From positions 1-64,000 of the forward strand of contig NZ_UTKY01000087.1 of assembly GCF_900583165.1 (NCBI RefSeq): DNA of 64,000 bases, in the 5' to 3' direction. The first letter of the stretch is position 1, and each line of letters starts with the position of its first letter. The notes beneath the pieces were generated by a model. The model was not told the origin of the DNA and searched no databases. It worked only from the letters and a program-made list of their open reading frames with translations. Positions 54,752 to 63,681 of the stretch are shown one piece after another. The position numbers were made by a program, and so were the translations under genes. The stretch is from Pseudomonas viridiflava. Lineage in GTDB: Bacteria; Pseudomonadota; Gammaproteobacteria; Pseudomonadales; Pseudomonadaceae.

Positions 54752-57268
54752 TCAAAGCTCCACGACAGATGAGGTTTCAACGGTGGCCGCGTGGTACTGG
54801 CGCAAGGCCTCGCGCACTTGGGCGGCTTCTTCCAGGCCCAATACCTGGCGGGCGATGATCTGGCAGTCGGCCAAGTCCAGCTCGCGCACGGTGGCCTTGA
54901 TGGTTGGGATCAACGGCACGCTGACCGACAGCTCATCCACCCCTAGCCCAAGCAATACCGGCACCGCCAGCGCTTCGGACGCCAGCGCACCGCACACGCC
55001 CACCCATTTGCCGTGGGCATGGGCGGCCTTGACCGTGGTAGCGATCAGGCGCAGGACCGCTGGGTGAAAGCTGTCGGCCTGGCTGGCCAGGCGCGGGTGG
55101 TCACGGTCCATGGCCAGGGTGTATTGGGTCAGGTCGTTGGTGCCGATGGAAAAGAAGTCCACGTGGGGCGCGAAGACATCGGCCATCAACGCGGCAGACG
55201 GTACTTCGATCATGATGCCCAGCTTCGGCAACTCGGCAAGCCCGAGGGCCTGCGCTTCTTCCTCAAGCATCTTGCGCGCCAGGTGCAGCTCGGACAGCAG
55301 GCTGACCATCGGCAACATGATATGCAGTCGCGCAAAACCGGCACTGGCGAGGATGGCGCGAAATTGTTCGCGCAACAGCTCCGGGCGCTCCAGGCACAGG
55401 CGAATGCCGCGCAAGCCAAGGAACGGGTTGGTTTCGGCCTCCATCGGCACATAGGCCAAAGGTTTGTCGCCGCCAACGTCCAAGGTGCGCACTACCAGGT
55501 TGCGCTCGGCGCCCAGGGCGCGGGCGATGGCGGTGTAGGTGCCCGCCTGTTCGTCCGGGCTGGGGGCGCGGTTGCGGTCCAGGTAGAGGAACTCCGAGCG
55601 CAGCAGGCCGACACCCTCACCGCCCAAGGTCAGGGATTGCTCCACTTCCTGCAACGAAGCGACGTTGGCGGTGACTTCGACGTGATGCCCATCACGCGTA
55701 GTTGCAGGTTGAGCGGCCTGCGCAAGGTCACGTTGATGCCGCTGCGCGTGCTGTTTGCGCGCCGTTTCCAGATGTTCGATTTCGGCCAGGTTTGGTTCCA
55801 GGTGCAGCTCACCGTTGTCGGCATCAAGCAGCACCTGCTTGCCATTGGCGAGTGCCAATACATGAGACGGCACACCGCAAACCGCCGGTAGCCCAAGGGC
55901 GCGGGCGAGAATGGCTACGTGGCTGGTGGCGCCGCCGCCGACCGTGACAAAGCCCAGCACTTTGCGCTGATCCAGGCTGGCGGTTTGCGACGGCGTCAAC
56001 TGTTCGGCGATCAAAATCGCGCGCTCGGGCAGGTCCCACGTGCTGTCTTTGATACCGAGGATCAGCTTCAACACACGCTGGCCGACATCCGCCAGGTCGG
56101 CCGCACGCTCTGCGATCAGCGCATTGCCCAGGCTTTGGAAGAGTTTGACGGTGGCCGCGGTGGCGCTGTTCCAGGCGAAAGCGGCGCTCTTGCCCTGGGC
56201 CAAAAGGCCATGGGCGTGTTCCAGCAGGGTCGGGTCTTCGAGCAGTTCCTGATGGGCGCGGAAGATCTCGGCCTGGGCACTGCCAACGGCGCTGTCTTGC
56301 AGGGTTTGCAACGCCGCGTTCGCCGCCAGCAGGCCATGGTCCAAGGCGGCACGCTCTACCGTTTCACCGCTGCCCGCTTCAGTGATGTTCAGTTCGGGCT
56401 CGCTCACTTGCACGACCTGACCAAACGCCGAGCCTGGCGACGCACACACCCCGCGCAGCACGGTCGCCGACCCTTCCGGCTCAACTACCACGGCCGGTGC
56501 TGCAATGGGTTCACCGCAGCCTTGCGCCAACAACGCAACCAATGCCGCGATCGCCGCCTCGGCATCCGCCCCTGCCGCGCTCACTTGCAGGCTATCGCCC
56601 TGTACGGTTTGCAGCGCCATGATCGCCACCAGGGATTTGGCGTTGGCGCTTTGAGTCTGCTTATGAAGGTAAATGCTTGCACTAAAGCCTTTCGCCGCTT
56701 GGGCTAAGACCGCCGCCGGGCGCGCGTGCAGACCATTGGCATTAGGCAAGGTCAGCGGCTTGGAGAACAGCGCGTCGCCCTCCTCTTCATCTGCCACGTC
56801 AAGCGTTTCACTTGTGGATAACTGCATCAGCGGCTGGCCCACTTCCAACACACCGTCTGCCAACACGGTAAACGGCTCACCGCTGACCACCAGCATCAAC
56901 GTCAGCAAACTGCGAGCATTGAGTGCCACGTAGTCGGCATCGAACTCGATCAGCGCTTGCCCGGCCTCTACCCGCTGGCCTTCCTCGACCAGGCGGGTGA
57001 AGCCCTTGCCGGCCAGGTTCACAGTATCCAGGCCGATATGCAGTAACACCTGCACACCCTGGTCGCTGGTAATGCTGACGGCATGCCCACTGTTCTGGAT
57101 ATTGCTGATCACCCCGGCCAACGGTGCGCAGAGAGTCTGCGAGGTGGGGTCGATGCACAGGCCGTCGCCGATCACACGGCTGGAGAATACCGGGTCGGGC
57201 ACCGTGTCCAGCGCCAGCAGTACGCCGGACAACGGCGCCAGCAGTTCCAGGGGTTGGGTTGTGGTCAT
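54752..57268 (-). CDS. PTS EIIA(Glc)-HPr-EI fusion protein of the trehalose cluster
   Basis: 838 aa, same architecture as the nag fusion (EIIA-HPr-EI) and clearly paralogous. The phosphorylation sites H77 (VLLHIGLDTV), H181 (NGLHARPAAV) and H450 (GGGATSHVAIL) are intact. It should carry phosphate from PEP to the trehalose permease TreP, which lacks EIIA. It overlaps or abuts the EIIB-like gene at its 3' end. It is separated from the porin by a REPIN. Confidence 0.93.
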   Translation of the reverse strand: MTTTQPLELLAPLSGVLLALDTVPDPVFSSRVIGDGLCIDPTSQTLCAPLAGVISNIQNSGHAVSITSDQGVQVLLHIGLDTVNLAGKGFTRLVEEGQRVEAGQALIEFDADYVALNARSLLTLMLVVSGEPFTVLADGVLEVGQPLMQLSTSETLDVADEEEGDALFSKPLTLPNANGLHARPAAVLAQAAKGFSASIYLHKQTQSANAKSLVAIMALQTVQGDSLQVSAAGADAEAAIAALVALLAQGCGEPIAAPAVVVEPEGSATVLRGVCASPGSAFGQVVQVSEPELNITEAGSGETVERAALDHGLLAANAALQTLQDSAVGSAQAEIFRAHQELLEDPTLLEHAHGLLAQGKSAAFAWNSATAATVKLFQSLGNALIAERAADLADVGQRVLKLILGIKDSTWDLPERAILIAEQLTPSQTASLDQRKVLGFVTVGGGATSHVAILARALGLPAVCGVPSHVLALANGKQVLLDADNGELHLEPNLAEIEHLETARKQHAQRHQRDLAQAAQPATTRDGHHVEVTANVASLQEVEQSLTLGGEGVGLLRSEFLYLDRNRAPSPDEQAGTYTAIARALGAERNLVVRTLDVGGDKPLAYVPMEAETNPFLGLRGIRLCLERPELLREQFRAILASAGFARLHIMLPMVSLLSELHLARKMLEEEAQALGLAELPKLGIMIEVPSAALMADVFAPHVDFFSIGTNDLTQYTLAMDRDHPRLASQADSFHPAVLRLIATTVKAAHAHGKWVGVCGALASEALAVPVLLGLGVDELSVSVPLIPTIKATVRELDLADCQIIARQVLGLEEAAQVREALRQYHAATVETSSVVEL

Positions 57269-57337
57269 GACTTCACCTGTTGTTGTGTTCTGTAAACATC
57301 ATTGGGTAAGTACAAATCTTGAAACGATGAAGATCAA

Positions 57338-57427
57338 ATGAGGGAGGGGGCTTGCTCCCGATGACAGTGGGCCAGTCACTAAATGTTCCACCTGATACAC
57401 CGCCATCGGGAGCCAGCCCCCTCCCAC
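57338..57427. repeat. REPIN, variant GAGGGGGCTTGCTCCC
   Basis: Inverted REPs with changed bases (TGAGGGAGGGGGCTTGCTCC and its near-complement ATCGGGAGCCAGCCCC...), so the two arms pair less well than others. It lies between the porin stop (3 bp away) and the PTS fusion gene. Confidence 0.85.
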
Positions 57428-57429
57428 CG

Positions 57430-58650
57430 TTATTTCCACCAATACTCAACCTGCACACCAAAATTCGACCCGTGCCGCGCCGTGCCATACGACCCGGTAT
57501 CGGACAACGCCGATCCCGCCGCCAGCTCGTTGGCCGCACGCTTGGCCGCTTCGTTCCAGCTCGCATAGGTGTAGTACAAACGCACTTCCGGCCGCGCCCA
57601 GAAATCCGGGCCTTTAGGCGACCACGTGGGGGCGAAGGTAAATTTGCTCAGCTTGCGTGTACCGCCCGCGGCATCGACTTGATCATGACCCAGCTCGGTG
57701 ACCAGTTTGAACTGCTCGCTGATCGCATAGGCCGGGCGCACTCCGACAGACATCCAGGTCTGGTCCTGACTGCCGGGGCGAATATCTTTCTGGTACACCG
57801 CTTCGACTTGCCCGCCAAAGCGCGGCGTGACCTGCCAGTCGAAGAACTCCACGGCGCGGTAACTTTTGCTGCTCTTGTCCAGGAAGGTATTACCGGTATA
57901 CCCCAGGCCCGTGCCGGGGCCTTCACCGTACTGCAAGGCGAACTTGTTCTTGCCGCCCAGGAAGGCCGTTTGCACATGCTGCGCGGTGAGCGCCCAACCG
58001 CTGTTGGTGTCGCGCCCGCCGGCTTTTTCGATATAGCTCAGACCCAATTCCAGCTCACCGCCGGGGTTGGTCTTGAAGCCCGCCACGTTGAAGTCGTGAC
58101 GGGTGGCGTATGCCTTTTGGCCCAGGTTGTCCTTGCGGGAGATCGCGTAGCTGTACTTCAGGCCGCCTATCAGCACGTCCTCGATACCGCCGCCCGTGGC
58201 GCTCTGGTTCCAGTAGTAGAAGTCGGAAATATGGATGTCGTTACGTTTGTAGTAGCGCCGACCGGCCCAGAGCGAGCCGCCATTGAGGCTGGGCAGGTTG
58301 GACCACTGCGCATACATCTGCGGCATACGCGCCGTGCCGTAGTCTTCGCCCTGGAATCTGGGGGAACGGTCGTACCGGTTGTAGAGGGAGGCCATCGCAT
58401 CGACGCTGAACACCGAGCCGTCGTCGAGGGTGAGCAGGTCCTGGCGCAATTCCAGCTCGGCGTACTGCTCGCATTCGTTGCCCAGGCGGTATTTGGATTG
58501 CGCCCCCGGCAATTGGAAACATTGCTGTTTGCCACTGCCGGTTGAAGTCCCGGCGCCGCTGCGCAAGTAACCGGCGAATTCCAGGGCTTGAGCACCAAAC
58601 GGCAGGCTCAGGCAAGATGCAACGAGGCCCAGCTTTATTGTTGTTTTCAT
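57430..58650 (-). CDS. Maltoporin-like carbohydrate porin
   Basis: 406-aa outer-membrane barrel of the LamB family: signal peptide MKTTIKLGLVASCLSLPFGAQA, then LEFAGYLRSGAGTSTGSGKQQCF, the typical opening of LamB and ScrY-like porins with the disulfide-linked first loop (Cys in QQCF and NECEQY). The C-terminus ends VQVEYWWK with an aromatic-rich last strand. Start at 58650 has GGAGTG ahead. It sits between the phosphotrehalase and PTS genes, so trehalose uptake across the outer membrane is the likely role. Confidence 0.9.
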   Translation of the reverse strand: MKTTIKLGLVASCLSLPFGAQALEFAGYLRSGAGTSTGSGKQQCFQLPGAQSKYRLGNECEQYAELELRQDLLTLDDGSVFSVDAMASLYNRYDRSPRFQGEDYGTARMPQMYAQWSNLPSLNGGSLWAGRRYYKRNDIHISDFYYWNQSATGGGIEDVLIGGLKYSYAISRKDNLGQKAYATRHDFNVAGFKTNPGGELELGLSYIEKAGGRDTNSGWALTAQHVQTAFLGGKNKFALQYGEGPGTGLGYTGNTFLDKSSKSYRAVEFFDWQVTPRFGGQVEAVYQKDIRPGSQDQTWMSVGVRPAYAISEQFKLVTELGHDQVDAAGGTRKLSKFTFAPTWSPKGPDFWARPEVRLYYTYASWNEAAKRAANELAAGSALSDTGSYGTARHGSNFGVQVEYWWK

Positions 58651-58694
58651 GAAGCACTCCTTTATTTTTATTTTGGTATTGCGTGAAGCGATTA

Positions 58695-58798
58695 CCTGTA
58701 GGAGCGAGCTTGCTCGCGAAAAACCCGAGAGCGCCGCGTGCATCCAGATTGCCTGCGTCATCGTTAACGATTTTCGCGAGCAAGCTCGCTCCTACAGG
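58695..58798. repeat. REPIN between phosphotrehalase and porin
   Basis: Inverted CCTGTAGGAGCGAGCTTGCT-type REPs. The right-hand arm holds the TAG stop of the phosphotrehalase gene (58792-58794). It lies inside the trehalose gene cluster. Confidence 0.93.
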
Positions 58799-60450
58799 GT
58801 GTTTCGGTTTGTCAGGTGCAGCGCGAACGATTCATAAGGGCGCAGCGATACAGTGCCCGTACGCTGCGGGCAGTCGGGGTAGTTGCTGATGAGCAGGCGT
58901 TGCTCGGTCGCCGCGTTGATAAGGCCGTCAGGCAGTTGGATTTCGCAGGGCGCGGCGTAGAAGTTGTTCAGCACCAGCAGGCGCTCGCCGTGCCCTTCGC
59001 GCAGGTAGGCCCAGACTTGCCGGTGGCCTTGCAACAGTTCGCGGTAAACGCCGTCCTGGATCAGCGGCTCGTGACGGCGCAAGGCGATCAAGGCACGGTA
59101 GTGATGCAGCACTGAATCCGGGTCACCCCGCTGGCTTTCGACGTTGATGTGCTTCGCGTTCGCCGGAATGCCAATCCACGGTTCGCCGCTGCTGAAACCC
59201 GCGTTGGCCTGCCCATTCCACTGCATCGGCGTACGACCGTTGTCCCGCGATTTCTGCATGATTGCCGCCATGCTCGACGCTTCGGACTCACCCGCATCGC
59301 GCTTGAGGCGAAAGATGTTGAGCGTCTCTACATCGCGGTACTGCTCGATCCGGTCGAACCCAGGATTGGTCATGCCCAGCTCTTCACCCTGGTACACATA
59401 CGGCGTGCCCTGCAAAAAGTGCAGCGCCGTGGCCAGCATCTTGGCCGAGACCACGCGATGCTCGCCGTCATCACCAAAACGCGAGACCACGCGCGGCTGG
59501 TCGTGGTTACACCAGAACAGCGCATTCCAGCCGCCACCGGCCTGCATGCCCAGTTGCCAGTCGGAGAAGATCTGTTTGAGTTGCAGGAAATCAAAGTCAG
59601 CCTTCACCCACTTTTGCAGGTTCGGGTAATCGACTTTCAGGTGATGAAAGTTGAAGGTCATCGACAGCTCTTTCGACTCCGGCCGCGAGTAGCGGATGCA
59701 GTGCTCAAGGCTGGTGGAGGACATCTCGCCGACGTTGATCAGGTCGTGGCCTTCGAAGACTTCGCGGTGCATCTCTTGCAGGTATTCATGCACATTGGGG
59801 CCGTCGGTATAGAAGCGGCGGCCATCGGTATTATCTTCGGGGAAATCGGCGGGCTTGGAGATCAGGTTGATCACGTCCAGGCGGAAACCGCCCACACCTT
59901 TGTCGCGCCAGAAGCGCATCAGCTTGAATACCTCGCCACGCACTTGGGGGTTGTCCCAATTAAGGTCGGCCTGGGTGTGGTCGAACAGGTGCAGGAAGTA
60001 CTGGCCGGTTTGCGCCTCGTATTCCCAGGCCGAGCCGCCGAACTTGGATTCCCAGTTGTTCGGCTGGTCGCGCCAGATGTAGAAGTCGCGGTAAGGGTTG
60101 TCGAGGCTGCTGCGTGCCTGCTGGAACCACTCGTGTTCGATGGACGTGTGGTTGACCACGATGTCGAGCATCAGCTTGATGCCGCGTTTGGCCGCTTCGC
60201 TGATCAACAGGTCGCAGTCGGCCATGCTGCCGTAGCTGGGGTCGATGGCGTAGTAGTCGCTGATGTCGTAGCCGTTGTCCCGCTGCGGCGAGCGCAGGAA
60301 CGGAGTGATCCACAGGCAATCCACGCCCAGCCATTGCAGGTAATCGAGCTTGTCCACGATGCCCAGCAGGTCACCGGTGGCGTTACCCGCGTGGCTGTGG
60401 AAGCTTTTGGGGTAGATCTGGTAGATCACCGAGTGTTGCCAGGTTTGCAT
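58792..60450 (-). CDS. treC: Alpha,alpha-phosphotrehalase (TreC type, GH13)
   Basis: 552-aa GH13 enzyme that hydrolyses trehalose-6-phosphate to glucose and glucose-6-phosphate. It begins MQTWQHSVIYQIYPKSFHSHAGNATGDLLGI. Catalytic regions DIVVNHTS, GGFRLDVINLI, VGEMSSTS and NHDQPRVVSRFGDD are seen in order. It is coded with treP and the PTS fusion, consistent with a phosphorylated substrate rather than free trehalose. Its stop codon is supplied by the following REP. The name treA is also used for this gene in pseudomonads. Confidence 0.93.
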   Translation of the reverse strand: MQTWQHSVIYQIYPKSFHSHAGNATGDLLGIVDKLDYLQWLGVDCLWITPFLRSPQRDNGYDISDYYAIDPSYGSMADCDLLISEAAKRGIKLMLDIVVNHTSIEHEWFQQARSSLDNPYRDFYIWRDQPNNWESKFGGSAWEYEAQTGQYFLHLFDHTQADLNWDNPQVRGEVFKLMRFWRDKGVGGFRLDVINLISKPADFPEDNTDGRRFYTDGPNVHEYLQEMHREVFEGHDLINVGEMSSTSLEHCIRYSRPESKELSMTFNFHHLKVDYPNLQKWVKADFDFLQLKQIFSDWQLGMQAGGGWNALFWCNHDQPRVVSRFGDDGEHRVVSAKMLATALHFLQGTPYVYQGEELGMTNPGFDRIEQYRDVETLNIFRLKRDAGESEASSMAAIMQKSRDNGRTPMQWNGQANAGFSSGEPWIGIPANAKHINVESQRGDPDSVLHHYRALIALRRHEPLIQDGVYRELLQGHRQVWAYLREGHGERLLVLNNFYAAPCEIQLPDGLINAATEQRLLISNYPDCPQRTGTVSLRPYESFALHLTNRNTL

Positions 60451-60491
60451 GGGGGCTCCTTCAGTAAGTTATGTGCTGGCTTTGAGGGCCT

Positions 60492-60558
60492 CATCGGGGG
60501 CAAGCCCCCTCCCACAGGGGAATGCATTTCAAATGTGGGAGGGGGCTTGCCCCCGATA
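60492..60558. repeat. REP pair in inside-out order between treP and treC
   Basis: REPs reading CATCGGGGGCAAGCCCCCTC (60492-60516) and TGTGGGAGGGGGCTTGCCCC (60534-60558) face each other by TGTGGG ends, with a 17-nt spacer (GGGGAATGCATTTCAAA). Confidence 0.85.
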
Positions 60559-60566
60559 GCGGTGGT

Positions 60567-62009
60567 TCAGGCAACCCTGTACCCAGGCCGAACAATCTTC
60601 ATGCTCAACCCACAGGTCAAAACAAACGGCACCACGATCGCGACGACCATGCCGATGACAAACACCGCGATGGACTGCGGCACGATGGAGATAAACCCCG
60701 GCAAGCCCCCCACCCCGATGGCCGACGCCTGCACCTTGTTCAGCGACAGGAAAATACTGCCCAACGCCGACCCCACCAGTGCCGCATAAAACGGAAACTT
60801 GAAGCGCAAATTCACCCCAAACATCGCCGGCTCAGTGATGCCGAAATAAGCAGAAATCGCCGAGGTGGAGGCCATGCTTTTATCCCGCGCATTGCGGCTC
60901 ATGTAGAACACCGCCAACGCCGCGCTGCCCTGGGCCAAGTTGTACATGACGATCATCGGCCAGATAAACGTGCCGCCCTGTGTGGAGATCAGTTGCAAGT
61001 CGACGGCGAGGAACATGTGGTGCATGCCGGTGATCACCAGTGGTGCATACAGCAGGCCAAAAATCGCCCCGCCCAGCATCGGCGCGAGGTCAAACAGGGT
61101 GACCACGCCTTCGGTGATCAGGATGCCGAGGTGACGGGTCACCGGGCCAATGATCGCCAGCGCCAGCACGCCAGTGACGACGATGGTGGTGATGGGCACA
61201 ACGAGCAGTTGAATCGCGTTGGGCACGCGTGCCCGCAGCCATTTCTCGATCACGCTCATCACGTAGGCGGCCATCAAGATCGGCAGGATCTGCCCCTGAT
61301 AGCCGACTTTTTCGATCTTGAACCAGCCAAAAATATCGAAGTACGGCAAGCTCTGGCCGTCTAGCCCTGCGACGGCCTTGCCGTAGTTCCACGCGTTGAG
61401 CAGGTCTGGGTGCACCAGCATCAGGCCCAGCACGATGCCGAGAATTTCACTGCCACCAAAACGCTTCGCTGCTGACCAGCCCACCAGCGCCGGCAGAAAC
61501 ACGAACGAAGTGTTGGCCATCAAGTTGATCAGGCTCCACAGGCCATCCAGATTGGGATAGGCCTCCAGCAGCGTCATGCCCTCAATGAACATGCCCTTGG
61601 CGCCCATCAGGTTGTTGATGCCCATCAGCAGGCCGGCAATGATCAGGGCGGGCAGGATCGGCATGAACACATCGGAAAACACCCGCACCAGACGCTGCAT
61701 GGCGTTGGTCTTGTCGGCGCCTTTTTTCTTCACATCGGCAATGGTGGCGGCGGCGAGGCCGGTCTGCTCGCGCAGGGCGGCGTAGACCTTTTCCACTTCA
61801 CCGGGGCCGATCACGACTTGAAAGAGGCCGCCGGTAAAGAACGAGCCCTTGACCAGATCGACCTGGTTCAGCGCGCTGCCGTTGACCAGGCTAGGGTCTT
61901 TAAGCGCCAGGCGCAGGCGGGTCACGCAGTGGGCAGCTTGCTCAAGGTTGTCGCTGCCCCCGAGGTGCTCGAGGATCTCGCGGGCAATGTTGGAGTAGTC
62001 GTGGCTCAT
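60567..62009 (-). CDS. treP: Trehalose PTS permease EIIB-EIIC
   Basis: 480-aa trehalose permease with EIIB domain (about 1-85) and EIIC membrane domain (about 105-465). The phosphorylation Cys is C28 in AAHCVTRLRLAL. EIIC holds about ten membrane segments, with MGINNLMGAKGMFIEGMTLLEAYPNLDG and the conserved FGITEPAMFGVNL. No EIIA is present; the EIIA-HPr-EI fusion in this cluster should provide it. It is first in the minus-strand cluster and divergent from treR. Confidence 0.94.
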   Translation of the reverse strand: MSHDYSNIAREILEHLGGSDNLEQAAHCVTRLRLALKDPSLVNGSALNQVDLVKGSFFTGGLFQVVIGPGEVEKVYAALREQTGLAAATIADVKKKGADKTNAMQRLVRVFSDVFMPILPALIIAGLLMGINNLMGAKGMFIEGMTLLEAYPNLDGLWSLINLMANTSFVFLPALVGWSAAKRFGGSEILGIVLGLMLVHPDLLNAWNYGKAVAGLDGQSLPYFDIFGWFKIEKVGYQGQILPILMAAYVMSVIEKWLRARVPNAIQLLVVPITTIVVTGVLALAIIGPVTRHLGILITEGVVTLFDLAPMLGGAIFGLLYAPLVITGMHHMFLAVDLQLISTQGGTFIWPMIVMYNLAQGSAALAVFYMSRNARDKSMASTSAISAYFGITEPAMFGVNLRFKFPFYAALVGSALGSIFLSLNKVQASAIGVGGLPGFISIVPQSIAVFVIGMVVAIVVPFVLTCGLSMKIVRPGYRVA

Positions 62010-62057
62010 GCTGGGTTTCCACTTTGATTTTTTTATTGGGGGAACGAACGCAAAAGT

Positions 62058-62099
62058 ACTCGTACAGACGAGTTAAAGCAACAACTCGTCTGTACGAGT
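62058..62099. promoter_or_regulatory. TreR operator (perfect 17-bp inverted repeat)
   Basis: ACTCGTACAGACGAGTT (62058-62074) and AACTCGTCTGTACGAGT (62083-62099) are perfect inverted repeats with an 8-nt spacer. Each arm is itself a near palindrome (CTCGT-ACAG-ACGAG), giving two TreR half-site pairs. It lies between treP and treR, 48 bp from the treP start and 101 bp from the treR start, suited to control both. Confidence 0.8.
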
Positions 62100-62200
62100 T
62101 ACAAATCATTGATGTTTTGTCGCAGTGAGCGCAATGGACAAAGCCCTGCCAGGCCACTAAGGTTCCTGCCTTGACCGAAAATCGGCACAGAGCCATCCCC

Positions 62201-62905
62201 ATGAGCAAATACAACCAGATCTACACGGATCTGCTTGCCAGTATCACCACCGAACGCCTGCAACGCGGCACGCGCCTTCCCTCCGAAACCGAATTGATGG
62301 ACAGCTACCAAGCCAGCCGAGGCACCGTGCGTCGGGCCATCGAGCAGTTGCAGGAGCGTGGCTTTGCCCAAAAGATCCACGGCAAGGGCACCTTCGTGTT
62401 GTCCCCCAACCCCATCGAGTTCCAATTGGGGGGTATCGTCAGCTTCCACGAAACCCACGCCGACCTGGGCGATGACGTACGCACCGAAGTCGTCGAATTC
62501 ACCCAGCTCCCGCTGGAAGGCTCATTGCTGCAACACATCGAAGCCGAACCCGGCGCCCTGATCACCCGCATCAAACGGGTACGGCGCATTGGCGGCAAAC
62601 GGGTGATCCTCGACATCAACCACTTCGTCGCCGAAGTCATCCCCGGCCTGGACCAGGCGATTGCCGAGCAGTCGATCTACGCGTTCATCGAGCAAACCCT
62701 GCAACTGCAAATTGCCTACGCCCAACGCACCATCGAAGCCCTGCCTCGCAGCAAGGACGACCAGGCACACCTCGACCTCGATGGCCAAAGCCATGTAATC
62801 GTGGTGAGCAACCAGACGTTTTTGCAGGATGGGCGGCAGTTCGAGTACACCGAGTCGCGGCATACGTTGGATAAGTTTTACTTTTCGGATATTGCGCGGC
62901 GCTGA
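62201..62905 (+). CDS. treR: GntR/UTRA-family trehalose regulator TreR
   Basis: 234 aa: winged-helix N-terminus (about 1-72, with LASITTERLQRGTRLPSETELMDSYQASRGTVRRAIEQLQERG) and a UTRA effector domain (about 85-230). The family senses trehalose-6-phosphate. The gene is divergent from treP and faces its operator. The ATG at 62201 (MSKYNQIYTDL) matches the family start; a TTG at 62171 in frame is a weaker option. It should repress the tre cluster. Confidence 0.9.
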   Translation: MSKYNQIYTDLLASITTERLQRGTRLPSETELMDSYQASRGTVRRAIEQLQERGFAQKIHGKGTFVLSPNPIEFQLGGIVSFHETHADLGDDVRTEVVEFTQLPLEGSLLQHIEAEPGALITRIKRVRRIGGKRVILDINHFVAEVIPGLDQAIAEQSIYAFIEQTLQLQIAYAQRTIEALPRSKDDQAHLDLDGQSHVIVVSNQTFLQDGRQFEYTESRHTLDKFYFSDIARR

Positions 62906-62955
62906 AATATGCGCGCGGGATGGAGGGGCAACCGGCTTCGGCGGCGCGCCTCTCG

Positions 62956-63681
62956 TCAATCGATGGTGTAGCCGCGCCGTTGATCAAACTCTTGATATTT
63001 TCGGGAGATCGCGGGATCGTCCGAGGGCCCTTCGACGGTATCCGTCGTCACCAAACCATTCAGGCCTCGAACGGAATGAATAGCGGCTTCCCATGCGCCC
63101 GGCTCAAGCGGCGGCTCGATGAAGTTTTTTAAGTACGCATCCAAAATGCCTTTATCAGGCGTTTCGATTTCTTGACTCAAGGCAGACAAGTAGGCCGTCT
63201 TATCCGTCCCGCTCCAGTTGATCGAGAACCCTGCACGATGACAAAGGACTGAATGGACCACCAGCATCGTTCTTCCATTGCCATCAAGGAATGGGTGCCC
63301 GTAAGCGAAAAAACCCATCACCAGGCCGGGTGATTTTCTTAGAACAGCCTTGTTCTGTCCCAAACGAAGCCCTTCTACAACGGCTCTTTTGGCTTCGTAA
63401 GGGAGACAAAAACACGTGCCCGCTTTCGAGATCGCCAAGTCAGGCGATGTCGTCACCCTATCGTTGCCCGCCCACGGGTAAAAGTCGCCAAACAGGAGCT
63501 CGTGAACCTTAAGAAAGTCACGGTAAGTAATCGTTTTTTTCTTAGCCAGATACGCCATCGCGTCAGCAAGGTTCGCCGTAAACAGGTCATGCTCAAGCTG
63601 CTTGACGATATTGAGGTCTTTTTCACCCACAACATTTCTGAGGTAGCCCTTTGCGTCAAAATCCTTGAATGGATCAAACAC
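62956..63681 (-). CDS. Fic-domain protein
   Basis: 241 aa with the Fic fold: the flap region LFGDFYPWAGNDR and the catalytic loop HPFLDGNGRTML with H129. The canonical loop HxFx[DE]GNGRxxR has Leu140 in place of the last Arg, as in Doc-type proteins. Fic proteins AMPylate targets such as gyrase; Doc phosphorylates EF-Tu. Which applies here is not decided. No inhibitory motif is seen inside the protein. It overlaps the upstream antitoxin-like gene by 8 bp. Confidence 0.88.
   Translation of the reverse strand: MFDPFKDFDAKGYLRNVVGEKDLNIVKQLEHDLFTANLADAMAYLAKKKTITYRDFLKVHELLFGDFYPWAGNDRVTTSPDLAISKAGTCFCLPYEAKRAVVEGLRLGQNKAVLRKSPGLVMGFFAYGHPFLDGNGRTMLVVHSVLCHRAGFSINWSGTDKTAYLSALSQEIETPDKGILDAYLKNFIEPPLEPGAWEAAIHSVRGLNGLVTTDTVEGPSDDPAISRKYQEFDQRRGYTID

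Noticed and set aside
59149..60789. 546-codon plus-strand frame opposite the phosphotrehalase
   Set aside because: Antisense shadow running on through a REP pair into the end of treP.
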